Assembly (NCBI GenBank): GCA_016788635.1
Contig: JAEUSU010000026.1
Span: 62,001-126,000 of the forward strand
Length of the DNA stretch: 64,000 nucleotides
Direction: 5' to 3'
From: Flavobacteriales bacterium
GTDB lineage: Bacteria > Bacteroidota > Bacteroidia > Flavobacteriales_F > PHOS-HE28
Part shown: piece after piece, positions 33,003-40,550 of the stretch
Numbering within the stretch: the stretch's first letter is position 1
How the letters are laid out: every line of letters starts with the position of its first letter
Made by a program: the position numbers and the translations under genes
Notes under the pieces: model-generated
Seen by the model: the letters and a program-made list of their open reading frames with translations, nothing else
Databases searched by the model: none
Told to the model about the DNA's origin: nothing

Positions 33003-34124
33003 TCAGACCCGCGCCACCCGTTGCCGCAACCAATGGTCCGCCAGCACCAGGCAGGCCATGGCCTCCACAATGGGCACGGCGCGCGGCACCACACAGGGGT
33101 CATGCCGGCCCCTGGCTTCCAGCACCACCTCCTTTCCTTCCGTGTTCACGGTGTGCTGGGCCTGGGCAATGGTGGCGGGTGGTTTGAAGGCCACGTCGAA
33201 GTAGATCTCTCCACCAGTGCTGATGCCGCCCAGGGTGCCGCCACTGTGGTTGGTGCGCGTATCCACTTCGCCCGCACTGCCGATCCAGTAGCCGTCGTTG
33301 TGGGCCGAACCGCGCATCATGGCCGCCGCGAAGCCGCTGCCGATCTGGAAGCCCTTGCTGGCGTTGATGCTGAGCATGGCCTTCGCCAGGTCCGCATCCA
33401 GCTTGTCGAAGACGGGATCGCCCAGACCGGCGGGCAGCCCTTGCACCACGCAGCGCACCATGCCGCCGATGCTGTCGCCTTCGGCACGCACCTGCTCGAT
33501 CAACCTGCGCATGAGCGCGGCCGCCTCGGTGTCCGGGCAGCGTACATCGCTGGCCCAGGTGGCGTTGAGGTCCAGTTCGCGGGGGTCGCGCAGCACATGC
33601 ACTTCGCCCACGCGGCTCACATAGGCGTTCACGCGCACGCCGGCACCGGCGAGCAGTTGCCGGGCGATGGCACCGCCCACCACGCAGGCCGCCGTGGTGC
33701 GCGCGCTGCTTCGGCCGCCACCGCGGTGGTCGCGCAGGCCGAACTTCTGTTCCCAGCTGCGGTCCGCATGGCCGGGGCGGTACACGTCCTTCAGCGCATC
33801 GTAGTCGCTGCTCTTTGCGTCGGTGTTGCGGATCAGGAAGCCAATGGGCGTGCCGAGCGTGATGTCACTCCGGGTTGTCATCCCGGCGAAGGCCGGGACC
33901 GGAGTCGCATAGAGGCCACTTAGCCATTCCACTCTGTCCGCTTCATTCCGTGTGGTGCCCAGCGGGGTGCTGCCCGGGCGGCGACGGTCCAATTCACCCT
34001 GCACCGATACCAGATCCAACTCCAAGCCCGCCGGGCAGCCATCCACCACACCACCTATGGCCGCTCCATGGCTTTCGCCGAAGCTGGTAAGGCGGAAGAG
34101 CTGGCCGATGGTGCTGCCGGGCAT
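33003..34124 (-). CDS. aroC: Chorismate synthase with in-frame 13-residue insertion
   Basis: 373 residues. Chorismate synthase makes chorismate from EPSP with reduced FMN, the last shikimate step. The N-terminus TIGQLFRLTSFGESHG and RDHRGGGRSSARTTAA are diagnostic, as are the active-site histidines in FGESHG and PGHADRSWEQKFG. Between VEWLSG and GTPIGFLIRN the family has seven residues; here there are twenty (LYATPVPAFAGMTTRSDITL). The extra thirteen (TPVPAFAGMTTRS) correspond exactly to a 39-nt palindromic element, listed separately; deleting it restores LYADITL at family spacing. The reading frame remains open, so the enzyme is probably still made. The longer upstream frame is spurious because it overlaps the promoter and the divergent gene. 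Confidence 0.93.
   Translation of the reverse strand: MPGSTIGQLFRLTSFGESHGAAIGGVVDGCPAGLELDLVSVQGELDRRRPGSTPLGTTRNEADRVEWLSGLYATPVPAFAGMTTRSDITLGTPIGFLIRNTDAKSSDYDALKDVYRPGHADRSWEQKFGLRDHRGGGRSSARTTAACVVGGAIARQLLAGAGVRVNAYVSRVGEVHVLRDPRELDLNATWASDVRCPDTEAAALMRRLIEQVRAEGDSIGGMVRCVVQGLPAGLGDPVFDKLDADLAKAMLSINASKGFQIGSGFAAAMMRGSAHNDGYWIGSAGEVDTRTNHSGGTLGGISTGGEIYFDVAFKPPATIAQAQHTVNTEGKEVVLEARGRHDPCVVPRAVPIVEAMACLVLADHWLRQRVARV
33867..33905. repeat. 39-nt palindromic element inserted in aroC
   Basis: The structure is ACTCCGG, GTTGTCA, TCCCGGC, GAAG, GCCGGGA, CCGGAGT. The outer 7-bp arms and the inner 7-bp arms are both perfectly complementary, with a 4-nt loop and a one-sided 7-nt bulge. Its core resembles the widely dispersed GTCATCCCGGCGAAGGCCGGGA-like palindromic repeats of Gram-negative genomes (recollection, not searched). 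Length is exactly 13 codons. A GAC trinucleotide occurs at both junctions and could be a 3-nt target duplication. Confidence 0.85.
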
Positions 34125-34165
34125 GGTTAACGCCTTCGCACTTGTGCGCTGCGGCGAACGAAGGC

Positions 34166-34173
34166 GAAAGGTA
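34166..34173 (-). promoter_or_regulatory. -7 promoter element of aroC (TACCTTTC)
   Basis: It matches TAnnTTTG except for the last base and lies 41 nt before the aroC ATG. Confidence 0.45.
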
Positions 34174-34193
34174 GCTGGGCGATCGTGGACGTG

Positions 34194-34205
34194 CGTGCAT
34201 GCACG
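34194..34205. promoter_or_regulatory. 12-bp palindrome in the aroC divergent region
   Basis: CGTGCATGCACG is a perfect palindrome between divergent aroC and the unknown secreted-protein gene, just upstream of the aroC -7 element. It is a possible operator; function is inferred only from position. Confidence 0.3.
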
Positions 34206-34256
34206 GATCCCCAAGGAACTACCGTTACAAGACCGATCATCGCCCGTTCGATCTCC

Positions 34257-35009
34257 ATGCGTCCGATCCTCATACTGCTTTTGAGCATAGCTAACCCTCT
34301 TCACGCCACCCGCGTCATCCACGTCGTCGTGGCCTTGTGCGACAATTCGCACCAGGGCATCGTGAAGGTGCCGGCCCACTTGGGCAACGGGCAGGATGCC
34401 AGGAGCAACTTGTACTGGGGCGCTGCTTTCGGGGTGCGCACCTACTTGAACAAGGCGGCCGAGTGGCAGCGCTTGGATTGTGACAAAGCTTCGGAGCAGC
34501 ACATCCTGGATCGCGTGGTGTGGAAGCACCGGGACAGCGCTGTGTACCTGGTGGCCGAGGCCTACGAGGGCCGCTTCATCCAGCAGACGGTCGAAGACTT
34601 CCTGCACTACGCGAGCGGTCAAGGGGCCAGACCGGTCAACGCCGGTGGCCTCATCCTTCAAGCCGGTGGCGCGGCTCACCTGCTGGCCTATGTGGGGCAT
34701 GATGGGCTCATGGACTTCACCCTGGAGAAGCGCTTTCCCGGTCCGGCAGGCAACACGCGCGAAACCATCATCCTGGCCTGCATGAGCAAACAATTCTTCA
34801 CCGCTCACTTGCAGATCACCCAAGCCTCTCCCCTTCTGTGGACCACCGGCTTGATGGCCCCTGAAGCCTACACACTGCACGCCGCCTTCGAAGGCTGGGT
34901 GCGCCGGGAGACCCCGGCACAGGTGCGCGAACGGGCCGCCACCGCCTACGACCGCTACCAGAAGTGCGGGCTGAAGGGCGCGCGTGGACTGCTCGTCACC
35001 GGTTGGTGA
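34257..35009 (+). CDS. Secreted protein of unknown function
   Basis: 250 residues. MRPILILLLSIANPLHA is a signal peptide, so the mature protein is exported. I do not recognise the family. Visible features are a conserved-looking N-terminal stretch (VIHVVVALCDNSHQGIVKVP, then LGNGQDARSNLYWGAAFGVR), a central DFLHYASGQGARPVNAGG followed by LLAYVGHDGLMDF, and LACMSKQFF near the end. The GNGQD..NLYWGA and AYVGHDGLMD phrases look like active-site or ligand loops, and several Cys and His residues could be functional. The start is set at the ATG that gives the signal peptide. It is divergent from aroC and convergent with the PNGase F-like gene, 5 nt apart. Confidence 0.7.
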   Translation: MRPILILLLSIANPLHATRVIHVVVALCDNSHQGIVKVPAHLGNGQDARSNLYWGAAFGVRTYLNKAAEWQRLDCDKASEQHILDRVVWKHRDSAVYLVAEAYEGRFIQQTVEDFLHYASGQGARPVNAGGLILQAGGAAHLLAYVGHDGLMDFTLEKRFPGPAGNTRETIILACMSKQFFTAHLQITQASPLLWTTGLMAPEAYTLHAAFEGWVRRETPAQVRERAATAYDRYQKCGLKGARGLLVTGW

Positions 35010-35014
35010 GCGGA

Positions 35015-38000
35015 CTACTCCTTCACCACCCGCACCATGGCCTGAGACGCATCATCGGTAAGACGCACCAGATAGATGCCATCGCCCAGCCCATTGAGGT
35101 CGAGCGTGAAACGGCCGGAGCCGGGCAGTTCCAGTTCACGCTGCTGCACCACGCGGCCCTGAACATCCATCACCAGCACATGGATGCGCCCGGCAAAGCC
35201 TTCGGTCTGCAAGGTGTAGAGGCCTTGGCCCGGGTTCGGCCAGACGCTCAGCCCCGCATGTTCCATCACCTCTTCCACGCCCACGATGTCGCCGATGGTG
35301 AAGGCCCAATGGTGCTTGCGTCCGAACTCCGCTTGAAAGGTCTTCAGAATGCTTCCTGTAGAGTTCCGCAGCCGGAAGAAGCCCGAACCCTGCCCCGCAT
35401 CGGCCCAATATGAAAGGCCATCGTTGCCGGTGTCCAGTAATTCGAACGTGTAGCAGCCGGGGGTGAGCGGCACGGTATCGCTGTAGGTGGTCTGCGCGGC
35501 CAGGGTGCTCCAGTTCTTCTGGTACACGGCGGTGCCATACATGTCCCGGATCACCGCGCTGTTCTGGAAGGGGCGGTTGTTGGTCTTGTAGTTCAGGATA
35601 AGCCCGTTGGCATAGACCACCGGCGGCGCGTAGCGCGTGGTGTAGCTGTTGTTGGCGGCGTACTGGTCCGCGCCGCCGTTCGGGGCGCTCACGGTCACGG
35701 TGAAGGTGTTGGCACCATCGCCCATCCAGAACCAGCCATTGGCCACGGGCAGCACTACCTCGGCCATCTCCATGTGTTTCAGCGAGCCGTTCCACGTATG
35801 GCTCTCCTGCGGGCCGCCGCTCACGCCGTAGGTGAAAGTGACGCTGGTGAGCACCTGCGAACCGGCATTGCGTAGCACCACGATGGGCTCCGTGCAAATC
35901 GGGTTCTCGCGGTTTAGATAGGCCTCGTTGGTGGGCCGCTTCACATGGTACACCTCGGCATCCAGTGTGTGCGCAGCTGCGCTGAACTCGAAGAGGTCCA
36001 TGTTCACCACGTAGTTGCCACCACCCATGCCTGTGTTGTTGGCGGGCACTGGTGTGATGGCGTAATCGATCGTGGTTGAGCTTCCGCTGATGTACGGGGT
36101 CAGGTCGGTCACGTGGTCCTTCACCAGGTCGCCGGGGCACCAGCCTTCGCGCGCGCCGAGCCAGGTGCCACCCTGCGGGTACACGGGGTTCTGCGCGCAA
36201 TCATGTGTCTGCCAGATGTGCCAGGCGTCGGCCTGCACGCCATTCACCGAGATGTAGTGCTCGTTGTCCTTCCACTCGCAGCAATGGGGATAGCTGCCAT
36301 CGTTGCTGTTGTGCCCATGGCCGGTAAGGCGGCTGCGCAACGCCCATTGAGCGGCCAGCGGGTGCAGGTCCACCGTAACAGGGGCCAACGCGGTGTTGTC
36401 GCTCAGCGCGGCATAACTGTAGCTGCGTTGCCTGCCCCAGGGCCGCTGGTGGCGCACCAGGCCGCGCGGCGGTGTGCCCTCGATCAGCTCGAAGCGCAGG
36501 TCGATGAGCTCCTGGTTGTTGCCGGCGGAAAGGTCCACGCTGTCGCGCAGCAGATGCTGGTATTCCGTCACATCAAAGGTCCAGGTGAAGCCGTTCGGGC
36601 CCAGGCTAAGGCCGATGCCGTAGGGCGTGATGTAGCGGCCGATCTCGTAGTCGTTCACCACCTCGAAAGGTGGCGCGTAGTAGCTAAGATCGCCGTTCAG
36701 GCTCACCACGCCGCTGAACGCGGTGCTGTCCACCGGCGCGCCGTTCGGGTCGAAGGTGTAGGCATTCCCGGCAGACCAGCCGAAGGTGGTGTCCAGCGGC
36801 AGTGCGTAGTTGCCCACCACATGAAAGGTCTCCTTGCTCAGGTACGGTTGCGGCACCGGGTCGAGCACGGTGGTGCTTTGCACGGTGGTGGTGTAGTCGC
36901 CCTGCACGAAGGTGATGTCAGGTCGCTCGTTGGCGGGCTGGCCGGGGCCGGCAAGCTCAAGGGCCCGCTTGTAGCGGCGCTGGACAGTTCCCAACGGCCA
37001 GGCCGGGGCGTTGGCGTCCACAGCGTTCGCCAGTTGGAAGTCGGCCGGCAGTTCATCGAAGTGGTAGGAAGCGATCAGGTCCGCACTGTTGGGGTGCGTG
37101 GCGTCCACGCGGCGGTCCTTCCAGCTGTTGATGATGCTGCTGGTGAGCTCTGTGCTGAACACATTCACCTCATCGATCAGGCCCGGGTAGGGATTCGACC
37201 CGTTGAAGGCGCTGCCCAGCACGAACTTCACGATGCCGGCCATGGACTTGGTCTTGCCCGTACCGCTGTGGAAGAGCAGCCCGTTCTTGTAGATCTTCAT
37301 GGAGCCGGTGGTGGTGTTCTTCACGAAGGCCCACGAGGTCCACTGCCCTTCATAATCGGCCGGGGTGACGGCCTGATCGATGCGGTCGTAGCCGGCGGCA
37401 TCGCGCCCGGCATCCCAATAGATGCGGCCGTTGCTCCAGGGCAGGTGTACGTTCAGCACGCGCTGGTTCTGGGCGTTCACCGCTTCCAGAATGGAGGTGT
37501 TCACGGGAAGCAGGGTGTCGCCCCGGGTGCGGAAGGTGATGGTGATCTTGTCGTTCAAGCCGGCGAAGGGTGCAGGGTCCGCACCGATGATGTCATTGCC
37601 GATCGCCAGGTAGCCATCGCGACCGGTCTCCCGCACGCCCATGTCCATCACCGCACTGGCCTGCAGCAGCGCACCCGGCCCGGTGTACAGCATCTCCCCG
37701 CAGATCTCCACCAGCAGGTTCGAGGTGCCGTTCCAGGAGAAGGGGTTGGTCAGCATTACGGTGTTCACCCCCGGCGTGAACTGTGCGCCATGGTCGAAGA
37801 CCGTGACGAGCCCGTTCGGATCGAAGGCGGACAACGAATTGCTCGCGGTATGCTTGATGCGAATGGTGAGACGATGCACGGGCGGGCCGCCATCCACGGC
37901 ATGGAAACGCAACTGCTGGATCTCACCCGGAGCCAGACCGGCGGCCATCAACTCGGCGGCGGTGAAGATGAACTGGCTGCGGGCCACCCCCTGGTCCATG

Positions 38001-38452
38001 CCCAGGGTCAGGTCATCCTGCGCGTCGGCCATACCCACGAAATGGTCGCTTTCCGAATTCGTGGCGGTGATCAAGCGCTGGTCCTGGTCGCGCTGCTGCT
38101 GATCCATCATCAGCGCGGACACCATCTCGATGCTGGGCGGCGCGGCGGCTCCTACCTTGAACACGGGGTGCAGCATGGCCACGGAATCATTCACCCCGGT
38201 GTGGTGGTGGATGAAGTTGTACGTGAGGTAGTCCCACTCCCCGCACGCGTAGCTGTCCGCCGTGGTGGCGGGGTCGCATTTCAGGGTGTGGTGCATGAGC
38301 ACCTTGCGGTAGGTGTGCGTGCTGTCGGGGAACACCCACCAGCCCCGGCGTTGGGTGATGTCGCTGAAGGTGAGCGTTTGTACCTGGATGGTGTCCTGGG
38401 CGGTGAGACCGATGGACAGGAACAAGACAGCGGAGAGCGGTATATGGCGCAT
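35015..38452 (-). CDS. PNGase F-like secreted protein with LamG and T9SS sorting domain
   Basis: 1145 residues. The signal peptide is MRHIPLSAVLFLSIG, ending near LTAQD. The N-terminal region (CDPATTADSYACGEWDYLTY) and a second block (DGSYPHCCEWKDNEHYISVN, then REGWCPGDLVKDHV) correspond to the two jelly-roll domains of peptide-N-glycosidase F, which removes N-linked glycans. Between them a LamG/concanavalin-like domain is inserted (about residues 315-425, IKIYKNG-like strand and LIDEVNVFS). A CTYxELLDTGNDG-type beta domain precedes the C-terminal type A sorting signal (VWPNPGQGLYTLQTEGFAGR to DGIYLVRLTDDASQAMVRVV), so it is exported by T9SS and cell-surface attached or released. Glycosidase activity is an inference from fold. 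Confidence 0.85.
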   Translation of the reverse strand: MRHIPLSAVLFLSIGLTAQDTIQVQTLTFSDITQRRGWWVFPDSTHTYRKVLMHHTLKCDPATTADSYACGEWDYLTYNFIHHHTGVNDSVAMLHPVFKVGAAAPPSIEMVSALMMDQQQRDQDQRLITATNSESDHFVGMADAQDDLTLGMDQGVARSQFIFTAAELMAAGLAPGEIQQLRFHAVDGGPPVHRLTIRIKHTASNSLSAFDPNGLVTVFDHGAQFTPGVNTVMLTNPFSWNGTSNLLVEICGEMLYTGPGALLQASAVMDMGVRETGRDGYLAIGNDIIGADPAPFAGLNDKITITFRTRGDTLLPVNTSILEAVNAQNQRVLNVHLPWSNGRIYWDAGRDAAGYDRIDQAVTPADYEGQWTSWAFVKNTTTGSMKIYKNGLLFHSGTGKTKSMAGIVKFVLGSAFNGSNPYPGLIDEVNVFSTELTSSIINSWKDRRVDATHPNSADLIASYHFDELPADFQLANAVDANAPAWPLGTVQRRYKRALELAGPGQPANERPDITFVQGDYTTTVQSTTVLDPVPQPYLSKETFHVVGNYALPLDTTFGWSAGNAYTFDPNGAPVDSTAFSGVVSLNGDLSYYAPPFEVVNDYEIGRYITPYGIGLSLGPNGFTWTFDVTEYQHLLRDSVDLSAGNNQELIDLRFELIEGTPPRGLVRHQRPWGRQRSYSYAALSDNTALAPVTVDLHPLAAQWALRSRLTGHGHNSNDGSYPHCCEWKDNEHYISVNGVQADAWHIWQTHDCAQNPVYPQGGTWLGAREGWCPGDLVKDHVTDLTPYISGSSTTIDYAITPVPANNTGMGGGNYVVNMDLFEFSAAAHTLDAEVYHVKRPTNEAYLNRENPICTEPIVVLRNAGSQVLTSVTFTYGVSGGPQESHTWNGSLKHMEMAEVVLPVANGWFWMGDGANTFTVTVSAPNGGADQYAANNSYTTRYAPPVVYANGLILNYKTNNRPFQNSAVIRDMYGTAVYQKNWSTLAAQTTYSDTVPLTPGCYTFELLDTGNDGLSYWADAGQGSGFFRLRNSTGSILKTFQAEFGRKHHWAFTIGDIVGVEEVMEHAGLSVWPNPGQGLYTLQTEGFAGRIHVLVMDVQGRVVQQRELELPGSGRFTLDLNGLGDGIYLVRLTDDASQAMVRVVKE

Positions 38453-38489
38453 GAGCAGGACGGACGGGACGCCCAATGTACCGGAAGAC

Positions 38490-38503
38490 CGTGGCATGCC
38501 ACG
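38490..38503. promoter_or_regulatory. 14-bp perfect palindrome between divergent PNGase F-like and dinB-like genes
   Basis: CGTGGCATGCCACG lies in the 112-bp divergent region. A TACATTG sequence nearer the PNGase F-like gene could be its -7 box, so the palindrome is placed like an operator for that gene. This is a positional inference. Confidence 0.4.
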
Positions 38504-38536
38504 CCCACTCGGTACGTGTAGTTGGAGCCCTTCGGT

Positions 38537-38544
38537 CATCTTTG
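38537..38544 (+). promoter_or_regulatory. -7 promoter element of the DinB-like gene (CATCTTTG)
   Basis: It matches TAnnTTTG except for the first base; 20 nt before the ATG. Confidence 0.5.
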
Positions 38545-38564
38545 TGCGCCCCACTCCCACGCCC

Positions 38565-39056
38565 ATGACCGAAGCCCACGTACTCGCCGCCACGCTGGAC
38601 CGCACCCGCGACCTCACCCGCTTCTACATGGGCAAGCTCAAGGGGCTCGACATGCACCGACGCTTCACCGTGAATGGCGTGGAACTGAACAGCGCCTATT
38701 GGATCGTGGCGCACCTCACCTCATCGGAGAACTGGCTGGTCCTGCGCGGCACGGGCGGTCCATTCCAGAAATACAGTTGGGCCAAGCTCTTCAATCTGGG
38801 TAGCCAGGCACCGGACCCCTCCGCATGCCCGCCGCTCGAGGAGATCCTGGCTGCGTTCAAGGAGGTCCACGCGAATAGCATCGCGCATGTGGCAGGTCTC
38901 TCTGAAGAGCAACTCTCAGCGCCGCATCAGGCGCTGATGAAGATCGGTGGACAGGACCAGGTGCGCGATGTTATCCTGCACGCCATCCGGCACGAAGGGT
39001 TGCACTGCGGCCACCTGAGCTGGTTGTGCAAGCTGCATGGTGTGCCCACGGTCTGA
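38565..39056 (+). CDS. DinB-like four-helix-bundle protein
   Basis: 163 residues, typical of DinB/YfiT metal-binding proteins. The three expected metal-ligand histidines are visible: VAHLTSSENWLV near the first helix pair and HAIRHEGLHCGHLSWL near the C-terminus (H-x3-H spacing). Family members act as thiol-dependent (often bacillithiol-dependent) transferases or hydrolases. A bacillithiol link is plausible here because bshB1 is in the same window, but there is no direct evidence. The start MTEAHVLAATLDRT is chosen because the promoter element ends 20 nt upstream. Confidence 0.8.
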   Translation: MTEAHVLAATLDRTRDLTRFYMGKLKGLDMHRRFTVNGVELNSAYWIVAHLTSSENWLVLRGTGGPFQKYSWAKLFNLGSQAPDPSACPPLEEILAAFKEVHANSIAHVAGLSEEQLSAPHQALMKIGGQDQVRDVILHAIRHEGLHCGHLSWLCKLHGVPTV

Positions 39057-39064
39057 GGGCCGCC

Positions 39065-40369
39065 TCAGTGCCAGAGAAGCCAGAACACCAGTATGCCGCC
39101 GACATAACCGAGCAAAGCCGGAATGCTCATGCGGCGTACGTACCAGATGAAGTCGATGCCCAGAATGCCCATCACCGCGACACCGGCAGCGGAGCCGATG
39201 ATGAGCAGGCTGCCACCCGTACCCGCACAGTAGGCCAGCAACTCCCAGAAGGAGTGGTCCACCGGATACTGGGTGAGCGGGTACATGCCCATGGCGGCGG
39301 CCACCAAAGGCACGTTGTCCACCACGGATGAAAGTACGCCGATGGAGGCGTTGATGGCGTAAAGGTTGCCCAGTTCACGATCGAGCAAACCGGCGGTGTC
39401 GGTCAGGTGGCCGGCCACCTCCAGACCAGCAACGGCGGTGAGGATGCCCAGGAAGAAGAGCACGCTCGGCACATCGATCCGGCGCAGCACCGAGGTCACG
39501 CGCAAATGACCTGATTCAGAGGCCGAGGCGTTCTTATGCATCAATTCGGTGACGACCCAGAGGATGCTGAGCCCGAGTAAAATGCCCATGTAAGGCGGCA
39601 GGTGTGTCAGCGTCTTGAAGACCGGTACACCGAGCAGCGCGGCCAGCCCCAGCACAAAGACCAGTTTCCGCTGGAACGGAGTGACGGCCTTGTACCCATG
39701 CTCATTCTCCACGGGCTCCACTGGCCGCTCGATGCGGCCGCGGAAGGTGAAGCTGAACCAGATAAGCGGCAGGAGCAGGCAGATCAAGCTGGGCGCAATG
39801 AGCTTGAGGATGATGTTCGTGGCCGTGACCTGGCCGCCGATCCAGAGCATGATGGTGGTGACGTCACCGATGGGGCTCCAGGCCCCGCCGGCATTGGCCG
39901 CGATGATGACCATGCCGGCATAGGTCCACAGGTCGTGCTTGTCCTTGATCAGCTTCCGCAACAGGGCACACATCACAATGGCCGTGGTCATGTTGTCCAA
40001 CGCGGCACTGAGGAAGAAGGTGACCGGCCCCAGCACCCACATCAAGCGCACCTTGTTCGTTCCGGTGATGCGGTCGGTGATCACACGAAAACCTTCGTGC
40101 GCGTCCATCAGCTCCACGATCGTCATGGCCCCCATGAGGAAGAAAAGGATCGCGGAGATGTTGCTGAGATGCGTGAACAGATGATGAACCAGGGTCTCCT
40201 GCCCTTCGGCGCCCAGATCTGGAAAAAGGCCATCCCGCCCCACCATGAGCAGCACCCAGATGAGCACGCCCGTGAGCAGTGCGGTGGCGGATTTGTTGAT
40301 GTGGAGCGGGTGCTCCAGGGCAATACAGAGGTAGCCCGCCACGAAGACGAGCGCGATGGTGAGGTACAT
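39065..40369 (-). CDS. nhaD: NhaD-type Na+/H+ antiporter (copy 1)
   Basis: 434 residues with about 12 hydrophobic helices. NhaD exports Na+ or Li+ in exchange for H+. Family stretches are ALDNMTTAIVMCALLRKLI, AANAGGAWSPIGDVTTIMLW and GVLSSVVDNVPLVAAAMGMY, containing the conserved acidic and polar residues of the ion-transporter superfamily. It has its own CATCTTTG promoter 17 nt upstream. The next gene upstream on the same strand is a close paralogue, so the pair is a tandem duplication; the two 3' ends share a near-identical end (TTTxWLLWH). The pair could cover different pH or salinity ranges. Confidence 0.93.
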   Translation of the reverse strand: MYLTIALVFVAGYLCIALEHPLHINKSATALLTGVLIWVLLMVGRDGLFPDLGAEGQETLVHHLFTHLSNISAILFFLMGAMTIVELMDAHEGFRVITDRITGTNKVRLMWVLGPVTFFLSAALDNMTTAIVMCALLRKLIKDKHDLWTYAGMVIIAANAGGAWSPIGDVTTIMLWIGGQVTATNIILKLIAPSLICLLLPLIWFSFTFRGRIERPVEPVENEHGYKAVTPFQRKLVFVLGLAALLGVPVFKTLTHLPPYMGILLGLSILWVVTELMHKNASASESGHLRVTSVLRRIDVPSVLFFLGILTAVAGLEVAGHLTDTAGLLDRELGNLYAINASIGVLSSVVDNVPLVAAAMGMYPLTQYPVDHSFWELLAYCAGTGGSLLIIGSAAGVAVMGILGIDFIWYVRRMSIPALLGYVGGILVFWLLWH

Positions 40370-40386
40370 GAAGTTGAGGGTGTGCG

Positions 40387-40394
40387 CAAAGATG
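40387..40394 (-). promoter_or_regulatory. -7 promoter element of nhaD copy 1 (CATCTTTG)
   Basis: It lies 17 nt before the ATG. It shows that copy 1 need not depend on transcription from copy 2. The remaining intergenic stretch to 40550 shows no gene. Confidence 0.5.
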
Positions 40395-40550
40395 TACCCC
40401 GCCCAATGGGGGCTACATCATCACACGCAACGAGATTATCAACCAGTAGTGAACAACAGGTCCGGGTATCTGCCGGGCAGGTGCCGCGACCCTTTGGCGC
40501 GATCAGCGCAGACGGCCCAAAGGCATTTCATACCTGGTCTTGAGCGCCGT

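Noticed and set aside
34125-34880. Long upstream extension of aroC
   Set aside because: It runs through the aroC promoter and antisense to the divergent secreted-protein gene; family homology begins at MPGSTIGQLFRL.
36113-38521. 802-codon open frame on the plus strand
   Set aside because: It lies antisense to the PNGase F-like gene, has no recognisable domain and reflects third-position GC bias.
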